Of a stretch of 5,861 nucleotides of DNA, positions 1 to 5,861 are shown one piece after another. Under the pieces are notes generated by a model. The model was not told the origin of the DNA. It searched no databases and worked only from the letters and a program-made list of their open reading frames with translations. Within the stretch, counting starts at the first letter, position 1; the number at the start of each line of letters is the position of its first letter. The stretch lies in assembly GCA_026398835.1 (NCBI GenBank), contig JAPLSD010000101.1, positions 1 to 5,861 of the forward strand. The letters run 5' to 3'. A program made the translations under genes and the position numbers. This DNA is from Pseudomonas sp. (GTDB lineage: Bacteria; Pseudomonadota; Gammaproteobacteria; Pseudomonadales; Pseudomonadaceae).

Positions 1-1
1 C

Positions 2-1609
2 GGTCTGGTCTATCTGTTGCCGCTGGGCACACATGGCCTGTGGATTCCAGATGAAACCCGCTACGCCCAGGTCAGTCAGGAAATGCTCCTGAGTGGCAAC
101 TGGGTGTCGCCGCATTTCATGGGCCTGCGTTACTTCGAGAAGCCGATTGCCGGTTACTGGATGATCGCCATCGGCCAGGCCGTGTTCGGTGACAACCTGT
201 TCGGTGTGCGCATTGCGTCGGCGCTCTCGACCGGTTTGAGCATCGTGCTGACCTACCTGATCGCACGCAGACTCTGGAACGATCCGCGAAAAAGCATCGC
301 CAGCGCATTGCTCTACATGAGTTTCGCAGTGATCGCCGGTCAAGGGGGCTACGCCAACCTCGACCCGCAATTCACTTTCTGGGTCAACCTGAGTCTGGTG
401 GCCTTGTGGTTCGCGCTGGACAGCAGCAGTCGCAATGGGCGGCTGATGAGTTGGGCAACCCTGGGTCTGGCCTGCGGCATGGGCTTCCTGACCAAGGGTT
501 TCCTGGCCTGGTTGCTTCCGGTATTGATCGCCCTGCCCTACATGATCTGGCAAAAACGCTGGCGTGAACTGCTGGTGTACGGCCCGGTGGCTATCGTGGT
601 CGCGATTGTCGTCAGTCTGCCGTGGGTCCTGGCCGTACATGCGCAGGAGCCCGATTACTGGCGTTTCTTCTTCTGGCACGAGCACGTTCGCCGCTTTGCC
701 GGTGAAGACGCGCAGCACGCGGCGCCGTGGTGGTTCTATCTGCCTATGCTGGTCGCGTTCAGCCTGCCCTGGGCGGCGTTCCTGCCTTCGGCGCTCAAGC
801 AAGCATGGCAAACCAAACGTCAGGCCAGCACTGCGTTCCTGCTGCTATGGCTGGTCCTGCCGCTGGCGTTTTTCAGCCTGAGCAAAGGCAAGTTACCGAC
901 CTACATCCTGCCGTGCCTGTTGCCCTTGGCGCTGTTGATGGGCAATGCACTGATTGACCGACTGAACCTGGGGCAAAGCCGACTGTTCAAGATCAACGGC
1001 CTGCTGAACCTGGCCATTGGTCTGATCACCCTGCTGACCATGGTTTACCTGCAACTGAAAAAACCCGTATATGTCAATGAAATGCACAGCCTGGCGCTGG
1101 TGTTCATCGTGCTCATGGGCTGGATCCTGTCAAACCTGGTGTTGGTGTTCCGACCTTTGAGCGCATGGGCTGCACCGGCAATCGGCAGCTGGTTGCTGAT
1201 TGCTATTCTGCCGGCCGCATTGCCGCACTCGGTGGTCTACAACAAAATGCCCGACCAGTTTGTCCTCCAGCACATTGACGAACTCAGCCAGACCAAAAGC
1301 CTGCTGAGCAATGATTTGGGGGCCGCATCCGCGCTAGCCTGGCGTCTGCAACGCCCTGAAGTAGCGTTGTACAACACCATCGGCGAAGTGAAGTACGGCC
1401 TGGATTATCCGGACGCCGCTGCGCGTCGGGTCGATACCGAGCACGTGCAACAATGGATGAGCGAAGCCCGCAAATCAGGCCCGGTCGGTGTGGTCATGCG
1501 CGTCAAGGGTGACGACGAAATCCGCGAGCTCGAACTGCTGCCCAAGGAAGGCAAGCATTACGAGCAAGGCAATATGGTCATTCTGATCATCCCGCAGAGC
1601 GCGCCATGA
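2..1609 (+). CDS. arnT: ArnT, lipid A L-Ara4N transferase (5' end cut by window)
   Basis: Inner-membrane glycosyltransferase (GT83, PMT-like fold) that moves 4-amino-4-deoxy-L-arabinose from undecaprenyl phosphate to lipid A phosphates on the periplasmic side. The frame is open from base 2 and gives 535 residues; family members are about 550, so roughly 14-20 N-terminal residues are missing. Counting from base 2, the first periplasmic loop carries the family motif DETRYAQ (D17, E18), followed by [10 protein letters not shown] (E46, K47) and LDPQF (D121). The highly characteristic [12 protein letters not shown] lies at about 294-305. Many hydrophobic helices fill the first two thirds, and a soluble C-terminal part of about 120 residues follows. 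A TTG at base 17 is an internal Leu codon, not the start, because family sequence continues upstream of it. The stop overlaps the arnE start by 4 bases. In P. aeruginosa the arn operon is induced through PmrAB, PhoPQ and related two-component systems; no control site is visible here. Confidence 0.96.
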   Translation, partial: GLVYLLPLGTHGLWIPDETRYAQVSQEMLLSGNWVSPHFMGLRYFEKPIAGYWMIAIGQAVFGDNLFGVRIASALSTGLSIVLTYLIARRLWNDPRKSIASALLYMSFAVIAGQGGYANLDPQFTFWVNLSLVALWFALDSSSRNGRLMSWATLGLACGMGFLTKGFLAWLLPVLIALPYMIWQKRWRELLVYGPVAIVVAIVVSLPWVLAVHAQEPDYWRFFFWHEHVRRFAGEDAQHAAPWWFYLPMLVAFSLPWAAFLPSALKQAWQTKRQASTAFLLLWLVLPLAFFSLSKGKLPTYILPCLLPLALLMGNALIDRLNLGQSRLFKINGLLNLAIGLITLLTMVYLQLKKPVYVNEMHSLALVFIVLMGWILSNLVLVFRPLSAWAAPAIGSWLLIAILPAALPHSVVYNKMPDQFVLQHIDELSQTKSLLSNDLGAASALAWRLQRPEVALYNTIGEVKYGLDYPDAAARRVDTEHVQQWMSEARKSGPVGVVMRVKGDDEIRELELLPKEGKHYEQGNMVILIIPQSAP

Positions 1610-1950
1610 CCCTGATTCTGCTGTTGACGGCCTGCCTGCTGACCTGCATGGGTCAGATTTCCCAAAAATACGCCGTGGAAAGCTGGCGCGGTAAAGACTC
1701 CGGCTGGGGCGAGAAGCTGTTTTCGCCTTGGTTGTGGCTTGCGCTGGCGTGCCTGGGCTTTGGCCTGCTGGTGTGGCTGCTGGTGCTGCAGCGCCTGGAA
1801 GTCGGTGTCGCCTACCCGATGCTCAGCCTCAATTTTGTGCTGATCACCCTGGCCGCCCACTTCGTCTTCCACGAAACCATTGATCGACGTCACTGGATCG
1901 GCGTTGCGCTGATCATCGCCGGCGTCGTTCTGCTTGGGAGGCACGCATGA
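1606..1950 (+). CDS. arnE: ArnE, subunit of the undecaprenyl-P-L-Ara4N flippase
   Basis: Small multidrug resistance-like (EamA/DMT superfamily) membrane protein of 114 residues; the E. coli protein is about 111. With ArnF it is thought to flip undecaprenyl-phosphate-L-Ara4N from the cytoplasmic to the periplasmic face, where ArnT uses it. Four hydrophobic segments are visible at about 1-18, 41-61, 67-88 and 96-111. Family landmarks are an early GQISQK, then [10 protein letters not shown], the strongly conserved [11 protein letters not shown] (about 68-78), and a final [12 protein letters not shown]. The ATG lies in the ATGA overlapping the arnT stop. It has only a weak upstream purine stretch (gcagag), so translation is probably coupled to arnT. 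Assignment as ArnE rather than a general SMR efflux protein rests on these motifs and on its place between arnT and arnF. Confidence 0.95.
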   Translation: MTLILLLTACLLTCMGQISQKYAVESWRGKDSGWGEKLFSPWLWLALACLGFGLLVWLLVLQRLEVGVAYPMLSLNFVLITLAAHFVFHETIDRRHWIGVALIIAGVVLLGRHA

Positions 1951-2360
1951 GCCTTCGCCGCGGAATTACCTTTGCCATGGGCAGTGTGGCGCTCGTCAGT
2001 GCAGCCCAATTGGGCATGCGCTGGAGCATGAGCCATTTGCCGCTGCCCGATCAGTGGCTGCAGGCCCTGAGCAACGGCAGCATCGACCTGCTCGCGATCG
2101 GCGTGGTGCTTGCGTCGATCTTCGCTTACGCCCTGTCCATGCTGTGCTGGCTCGCCGCATTGCGCGATCTGCCGCTGGGTCGGGCCTACTCGCTGTTGAG
2201 TATCAGCTATGCACTGGTGTACCTGTTGGCCGCCAGCCTGCCGCTATTCAACGAAAACTTCAGTCTTTCCAAAACACTCGGGGTAGCCTTGGTCATCCTC
2301 GGTGTCATCACCATTAACTCTCGAACTGCCAGCGCCCCAGAAGTCAGGAATGCCTCATGA
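1947..2360 (+). CDS. arnF: ArnF, partner subunit of the L-Ara4N flippase
   Basis: Second small membrane subunit of the proposed ArnE/ArnF flippase, 137 residues against about 128 in E. coli. Four hydrophobic segments lie at about 7-25, 48-71, 78-101 and 109-124. Landmarks shared with the family are [14 protein letters not shown] (about 19-32), the LSMLCW segment (about 63-68), the conserved [16 protein letters not shown] (about 78-93), and [12 protein letters not shown] near the end. The C-terminus is a short polar tail rich in Ser, Ala and Asn. The start ATG is in an ATGA shared with the arnE stop and has a good Shine-Dalgarno sequence, GGGAGG at 1936-1941, five bases upstream. It therefore has its own ribosome entry as well as coupling. 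The stop in turn overlaps the ugd start by 4 bases. Confidence 0.95.
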   Translation: MSLRRGITFAMGSVALVSAAQLGMRWSMSHLPLPDQWLQALSNGSIDLLAIGVVLASIFAYALSMLCWLAALRDLPLGRAYSLLSISYALVYLLAASLPLFNENFSLSKTLGVALVILGVITINSRTASAPEVRNAS

Positions 2361-3736
2361 AAATCAGTGTAATTGGTAGCGGTTATGTAGGTCTGGTGCA
2401 GGCGACTGTCCTGGCTGAAGTCGGTCATGATGTCGTGTGCATGGACGTCGATCAGAACAAGATCAAAATGCTGCAGAAAGGCCACGTCACTATCTTTGAA
2501 CCAGGGCTGGAGAGCATGGTCAAGGAGAACCTGGAGAGCGGGCGCCTGCATTTCACCAGCGACGAGAAGCTGGCGATCGAGCACGGGCAGGTGTTGTTCA
2601 TCGCTGTCGGTACGCCCTCGGACGAGGACGGCTCGGCTGACCTGAAATATGTCTTGTCCGTGGGTGACGCCGTTGCGCGCCACCGGGTCGAACCGCTGAT
2701 TCTCGTGGAAAAATCCACCGTTCCGGTCGGCACCGGCGACACCCTGCGTGCGCACATTGAAGAAGTGCTGAAAAAAGCCGGGCGTACCCTGGAGTTCGAT
2801 ATCGTCTCCAACCCGGAATTCCTCAAGGAAGGCTCGGCCGTCAGCGACTGCCGCCGCCCTGACCGCATCGTCATCGGTTGCGAGCGTGAAGAAGTGCGTG
2901 AAGTGATGCGCGACCTCTACGCCCCCTTCAACCGCAACCACGACCGCATCATGTTCATGGACCTGCGCAGTGCCGAACTGACCAAGTACGCGGCCAACTG
3001 CATGCTTGCGACCAAAATCAGCTTTATCAACCAGATCGCCGAACTGGCCGAACACCTGGGTGCGGACATCGAAGCCGTGCGCATGGGCATCGGTGCAGAC
3101 CAGCGCATCGGCTACCACTTTATCTACCCTGGCTGCGGCTATGGCGGTTCGTGTTTCCCCAAGGATATGCGTGCGTTGATCCACAGCGCCCAGGCAGCCA
3201 ATTGCTCCAGCGACCTGCTGGAAGCAGTCGAGGCCATCAACCAACGGCAGAAACACAAACTGTTCGAACGCATCAACGCGTTCTACAAAGGTGAGCTCAA
3301 AGGCAAGACCTTCGCCCTCTGGGGCCTGGCGTTCAAACCCAACACCGACGACATGCGCGATGCGCCAAGCCGGGTGCTGATGGAAGCCTTGTGGGCTGCC
3401 GGTGCACACGTACGGGCCTTTGACCCTGAAGCCATGCAGGAAACCCAACACCTGTACCCGGATCAACCGAACCTGTCGCTGATGGGCACGCCGGAGTCCG
3501 CACTGGTTGGCGCAGACGCCTTGATCGTTTGCACCGAATGGCAACAGTTCAAGGCGCCGGATTTCAAATTGATCGAGGAACGTCTCAAAGCCCCGGTGAT
3601 CTTCGACGGCCGTAACCTGTATGACGCCGAGCGTCTGGCTCGCAAAGGCTTCAAGTACTTCCCGATGGGGCGTGGCGAGTCGCGCAACCTGCCAATCCCT
3701 CAGCAGCAGTGGCCAGCCTCTACCGTCATTGCCTAG
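2357..3736 (+). CDS. ugd: UDP-glucose 6-dehydrogenase
   Basis: Cytosolic NAD-dependent enzyme that oxidises UDP-glucose twice to UDP-glucuronate, the precursor that ArnA decarboxylates in L-Ara4N synthesis. The protein is 459 residues, a normal length for the longer bacterial Ugd type. The N-terminal Rossmann fold has GSGYVG at 7-12 with the ribose-binding acid D30. NPEFLKEG places the catalytic-site E154 and K157, and ELTKYAAN gives K210 and N214. The active-site motif [10 protein letters not shown] carries the thiohemiacetal cysteine C266, with K269 and D270. The C-terminal UDP-binding domain has [18 protein letters not shown] (about 321-338, including R334). All key residues are present, so the enzyme should be active. 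It starts in the ATGA overlapping arnF, with AGGA at 2346-2349 seven bases upstream. A ugd-like gene at the arn operon end is also found in P. aeruginosa, so the location supports a dedicated UDP-GlcA supply for lipid A modification. Confidence 0.97.
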   Translation: MKISVIGSGYVGLVQATVLAEVGHDVVCMDVDQNKIKMLQKGHVTIFEPGLESMVKENLESGRLHFTSDEKLAIEHGQVLFIAVGTPSDEDGSADLKYVLSVGDAVARHRVEPLILVEKSTVPVGTGDTLRAHIEEVLKKAGRTLEFDIVSNPEFLKEGSAVSDCRRPDRIVIGCEREEVREVMRDLYAPFNRNHDRIMFMDLRSAELTKYAANCMLATKISFINQIAELAEHLGADIEAVRMGIGADQRIGYHFIYPGCGYGGSCFPKDMRALIHSAQAANCSSDLLEAVEAINQRQKHKLFERINAFYKGELKGKTFALWGLAFKPNTDDMRDAPSRVLMEALWAAGAHVRAFDPEAMQETQHLYPDQPNLSLMGTPESALVGADALIVCTEWQQFKAPDFKLIEERLKAPVIFDGRNLYDAERLARKGFKYFPMGRGESRNLPIPQQQWPASTVIA

Positions 3737-3740
3737 GAGG
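3735..3740 (+). promoter_or_regulatory. Strong Shine-Dalgarno site fixing a GTG start
   Basis: AGGAGG overlaps the last two bases of the ugd TAG stop and sits six bases before the GTG at 3747. It is a near-ideal match to the 16S rRNA 3' end and decides the start of the following gene. An upstream ATG in the same frame at 3621 would add 42 Ser/Arg-rich residues with no family character, read from within ugd. Confidence 0.85.
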
Positions 3741-3746
3741 CCCCGC

Positions 3747-5354
3747 GTGCACGACTATCCATCGACAGGGATCCGTCAACAATCGTTAGGTCTGGGGCTA
3801 CTGGCGCTGCTGCTGTTCTGCGCCGGGGTCTACCAGCAATCAGCGATCGGATTCGACACGCGGTTTGTACTGTTTGCCCAGGAAATGCTGCGCCATGGGC
3901 CAGGATTTTTCCCGACCACCTATGGCCAGCCTTACGCTGATTACTGGGCCACCTCGACGTTTTTTACCTGGTTGCTGTCGCTGCCCTTTGGCCAGGTAAA
4001 CGCGTTGACGGCCTGGTTACCCAGCGCCATTGCCTCAGCGACAATCGTGACGCTGATGTACCGGCTGGTAGCGCCCTACTCCAGAACCTGGGCGCTGCTC
4101 AGCATCGCCATGATGATGCTGAGCAATACCTTCATCACCGAAACCCGCGCCGTGTCCCTCGACCAGATGGTCGCGGCCGTGACCTTCGCCGTGTTCTATC
4201 TGGGCTATGCCGCTGACCACTTTCAAGCGCCTCGCCGACTGCCGCTGATACTCGCATTGCTGGTACTCGGTTTTGCCATTCGCGGGCCAATCGGTCTGGT
4301 GGTGCCTACCGGTGTGCTGTGCAGTTATTACCTGCTCAATGGCCAGTGGCGCCGGATGATCACTGTCGGCTTGCTGGCGGCGGTGCTGCTGGCGGCCGGT
4401 ATCGGCTTGTTGCTGTGGCTGGCGAATGTCAGTGGCGGCCCGACCTTCGTGCAAGACGTGATCCGCATGCAGTTCATGGGGCGCATGGACGGCCGCGAAG
4501 GCGCGAGCGGCGTGCTGTATTACTTCAGCAGCTCGCTGGGTAACTATGCGCTGGCGTACCCCTTGGCAGTAGTGGTGCTGGCCGCAGTCTTGCTGGCTGG
4601 CCGCAAGGATCGCGGGCCGGCATTGCGTTTGCTGACCCTGTGCGCCGCTGCCGGGCTGATCGTGATGATTGGCCTGTCGATTCCAATGGCGAAAAAAGCC
4701 CGTTACATGCTGCCGATGCTACCGATGGCGGCGATTATCGCGGCGTACCCGTTTCAGGGCGCGCAGGGGCGGGTTTTCCAGTGGCTACGCGGTCTGATGC
4801 AGGGCCTGTTCCTACTGATGCCTGGCCTGCTGATCGTTGGGTTGGTGGTGGCCAAGCGACGTTTTCCGGAGCATCTCAGCTCGGTGACGGCGGTGATGGT
4901 GATACTTGGTGTGTTGCAGGTGATCGCACTGGGGCTGTTGTTCAAGCCACGTGTGCGTGCGGTGGGCCTGGCGTTCGCGGCAGTGCTGGCGCTGTGGTCG
5001 ACCTATATTCTGGTGTTTGAACCGGTGGAGCGTACGCTCTTCGACACCCGCACGTTCAGTCGTGCAGCCGTTGAGCTGATCCAGAAAGACCCCGCGCCCG
5101 TGGTGCTGCACGCCATGGGCAAAGACGCCAAGGCCATCAAGTTCATGGTCAATGTCGAGCATGACCTGTTCCCGGTCTTCACTCATTCAGTGCAAGAACT
5201 GGAAAACCTGAAAGGCCCTGCGTGGCTGGTGATGGACAAAAGCGATTACGAAGCCCTGAAAGGCTCTCGGTTGGCGACATTGCAACCGGTGCTGAACGGG
5301 AACTTCGACAAGAACGACTACGTCCTGCTGCATCTGGTACCCGTGCAGCCCTGA
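3747..5354 (+). CDS. Second, divergent ArnT/PMT-family membrane glycosyltransferase
   Basis: Predicted polytopic inner-membrane glycosyltransferase of 535 residues, last gene of the arn operon. Its layout parallels ArnT: a first helix at about 14-30, a periplasmic loop with FDTRFVLFAQEML (D37), a YADYWATS segment (about 63-70), an SLDQM segment (D139), and AKKARYMLPMLP (about 315-326). About ten further hydrophobic helices and a soluble C-terminal tail of some 80 residues complete it. These four segments line up with [28 protein letters not shown] and [12 protein letters not shown] of ArnT. However, the DE pair becomes FD, the EK of FEKP is lost, and SKGK becomes AKKA. It keeps a loop-1 acid, so it may be an active lipid-linked sugar transferase, but donor and acceptor need not be L-Ara4N and lipid A. 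Similar genes are often labelled ArnT-like or GT39; I would not transfer the name arnT. The start is GTG with AGGAGG six bases upstream, 10 bases after ugd, which supports co-transcription. Confidence 0.85.
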   Translation: MHDYPSTGIRQQSLGLGLLALLLFCAGVYQQSAIGFDTRFVLFAQEMLRHGPGFFPTTYGQPYADYWATSTFFTWLLSLPFGQVNALTAWLPSAIASATIVTLMYRLVAPYSRTWALLSIAMMMLSNTFITETRAVSLDQMVAAVTFAVFYLGYAADHFQAPRRLPLILALLVLGFAIRGPIGLVVPTGVLCSYYLLNGQWRRMITVGLLAAVLLAAGIGLLLWLANVSGGPTFVQDVIRMQFMGRMDGREGASGVLYYFSSSLGNYALAYPLAVVVLAAVLLAGRKDRGPALRLLTLCAAAGLIVMIGLSIPMAKKARYMLPMLPMAAIIAAYPFQGAQGRVFQWLRGLMQGLFLLMPGLLIVGLVVAKRRFPEHLSSVTAVMVILGVLQVIALGLLFKPRVRAVGLAFAAVLALWSTYILVFEPVERTLFDTRTFSRAAVELIQKDPAPVVLHAMGKDAKAIKFMVNVEHDLFPVFTHSVQELENLKGPAWLVMDKSDYEALKGSRLATLQPVLNGNFDKNDYVLLHLVPVQP

Positions 5355-5365
5355 ACGGGTTGCAC
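5343..5365 (+). other. Hairpin across the stop codon of the last operon gene
   Basis: GTGCAGCCC (5343-5351) can pair with GGGTTGCAC (5357-5365) over nine pairs, one of them G-U. The loop TGAAC (5352-5356) holds the TGA stop. It lies only four bases before a second hairpin. It could protect the mRNA 3' end or help termination; the structure is read by eye and the function is inferred. Confidence 0.45.
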
Positions 5366-5369
5366 ATCG

Positions 5370-5399
5370 TCAGGGCGCTTGCTTAAGCTTGCGCCCTGA
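5370..5399 (+). terminator. Probable operon-end terminator hairpin
   Basis: A perfect 9-bp inverted repeat, TCAGGGCGC (5370-5378) with GCGCCCTGA (5391-5399), encloses TT-GCTTAAGC-TT, whose GC ends can pair further around a TTAA loop. It begins 15 bases after the stop of the last arn gene, where a terminator is expected. The stem is GC-rich, but the run after it (actttcaccg) is a poor U-tract. It may be an inefficient intrinsic terminator or an RNA-stabilising stem. A T-tract is also missing on the other strand. Confidence 0.5.
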
Positions 5400-5696
5400 A
5401 CTTTCACCGTATTGCCCCCCCTCTTTCGTTTAAAGATCTCACGCAGATATCGGCCAACACTTCAGGTGAAACAGAGGTGCTGTTTTACTTGTCCGCCGAA
5501 CACTTGGAAAAGTGTTCGTCACTCCGTGGCAGGCGCTATAAACGCCAAACCCTGCGACAACTCCGCCGCACTGTGAGCGATTACCAAGCCGGCAGACTGC
5601 TTGAGCAGTTGCAGGTGGGCGCTGATCAGGTGGAAGACATCCAGGTTTCCCTGTGCGGTTTCTTGAAGGACATGTGCGGCGGTCGTGATATCAGCA
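5400..5696. other. Gene-free or decayed stretch between the arn operon and an MFS fragment
   Basis: I find no convincing gene here. It opens with a run of seven C (5415-5421) and an AT-richer patch, then a perfect hairpin at 5497-5518. The second half has open frames on both strands, but none has a ribosome site and start that fit, and none resembles a family I recognise. The + frame that later becomes the transporter fragment is broken in this stretch by TGA at 5574-5576 and again at 5664-5666. A plausible reading is leftover sequence from a lost or rearranged gene. Confidence 0.5.
5497..5518. repeat. Perfect 9-bp inverted repeat with GGAA loop
   Basis: CGAACACTT (5497-5505) and AAGTGTTCG (5510-5518) are exact reverse complements separated by GGAA. 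There is no T-run after it on either strand, so it is not a typical intrinsic terminator. It could be an RNA stem, a regulator-binding palindrome, or one copy of a dispersed repeat. Confidence 0.6.
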
Positions 5697-5861
5697 CGTT
5701 GGCCGCTGCGCACGTGGTGTCTGGCGATGTTTGTCTTCACCCTTGGCGAGATGATCATTTACCCCGCGGAGTTTCTCTTCATCGATACCCTCGCCCCCGA
5801 GGAGTTACGCGGCAGTTATTACGGCGCGCAAAACCTCGCGGCCCTGGGCGGCGCCTTGAGC
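5667..5861 (+). pseudogene. N-terminally truncated MFS transporter fragment, running off the window
   Basis: The frame is open from just after a TGA (5664-5666) to the window end. From about base 5700 it reads like a late section of a 12-helix major facilitator transporter: WCLAMFVFTLGEMIIYPAEF is a hydrophobic helix with the GEM...P pattern, followed by FIDTLAPEELRGSYYGAQNL and the start of another helix (LGGALS). In intact MFS proteins this block lies near residues 280-330, so most of the protein, including the N-terminal half, is absent upstream. No start codon with a ribosome site fits; the in-frame ATGs at 5727 and 5751 fall inside the helix. I infer a remnant left by a deletion or recombination with its breakpoint near 5690-5700. 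Substrate unknown. The gene's C-terminal end lies outside the window, so whether it is intact there cannot be judged. Confidence 0.7.

Noticed and set aside
17..19. TTG as the start of arnT
   Set aside because: The frame continues upstream to base 2 with residues that fit the first ArnT helix; the true start is outside the window.
1558..1944. 128-residue - strand open frame opposite arnE
   Set aside because: Its Gln/His-rich composition is the expected mirror of a Leu-rich membrane protein, and arnE is unambiguous on the + strand.
2207..3544. 445-residue open frame on the - strand across arnF and ugd
   Set aside because: It is the antisense of ugd, whose motifs are complete on the + strand. 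The product is a repetitive Gln/His/Val-rich mix with no recognisable domain; long antisense frames are common in GC-rich genomes.
3621..3746. Upstream ATG start for the last glycosyltransferase
   Set aside because: It would overlap ugd by 116 bases, adds a Ser/Arg-rich leader with no family character and lacks a ribosome site. GTG at 3747 with AGGAGG is far better.
5415..5421. Run of seven C as a phase-variation tract
   Set aside because: It lies in non-coding sequence outside any gene or recognisable promoter, so slippage would have no obvious effect.
5529..5555. Imperfect hairpin GCAGGCG...CGCC...CCTGC
   Set aside because: The stem is interrupted and asymmetric, and such pairings arise readily by chance in GC-rich DNA.
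5519..5758. 79-residue open frame on the - strand
   Set aside because: Its first third is antisense to the clear MFS helix, it has no recognisable domain, and I see no ribosome site. It could only be real if a search found homologues on that strand.

Overview
The window looks like chromosomal DNA of a fluorescent-group Pseudomonas. It is GC-rich, its codons favour G or C in the third position, and it holds the distal half of an arn (pmr) lipid A modification operon in the pseudomonad order arnT-arnE-arnF-ugd. The genus is inferred from gene order and protein character; no database search was possible.

Layout. Bases 1-1609 are arnT, entering already in progress with only about 14-20 N-terminal residues missing. 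Then come arnE (1606-1950), arnF (1947-2360) and ugd (2357-3736). Each of these starts inside an ATGA shared with the stop of the gene before it. A fifth gene, a second and divergent ArnT/PMT-like membrane glycosyltransferase (3747-5354), follows ugd after a 10-base gap. It has a GTG start and the strongest Shine-Dalgarno sequence in the window. All five genes are on the + strand and look like one transcription unit, whose promoter and first genes (presumably arnB, arnC, arnA, arnD) lie upstream of the window.

How the genes work together. Ugd oxidises UDP-glucose to UDP-glucuronate, the starting sugar for L-Ara4N. ArnA, B, C and D (not seen) would convert it to undecaprenyl-phosphate-L-Ara4N at the inner membrane. 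The small ArnE/ArnF pair flips that lipid to the periplasmic face, and ArnT transfers the sugar to lipid A phosphates. This lowers surface negative charge and gives resistance to polymyxins and cationic peptides. The role of the last glycosyltransferase is not known from the sequence.

The tail (5355-5861) has no intact gene. It begins with two adjacent hairpins at the operon end, one carrying the stop codon in its loop. About 300 bases without a convincing gene follow, including a perfect 9-bp inverted repeat. The tail ends in a recognisable fragment of a major facilitator transporter that lacks its N-terminal half and runs off the window. This looks like a decayed or rearranged junction just outside the arn operon.

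I see no tRNA, rRNA, CRISPR array, insertion sequence or phage feature. The most unusual items are the divergent second transferase and the scarred region after it; I do not see a clearly novel multi-gene system.
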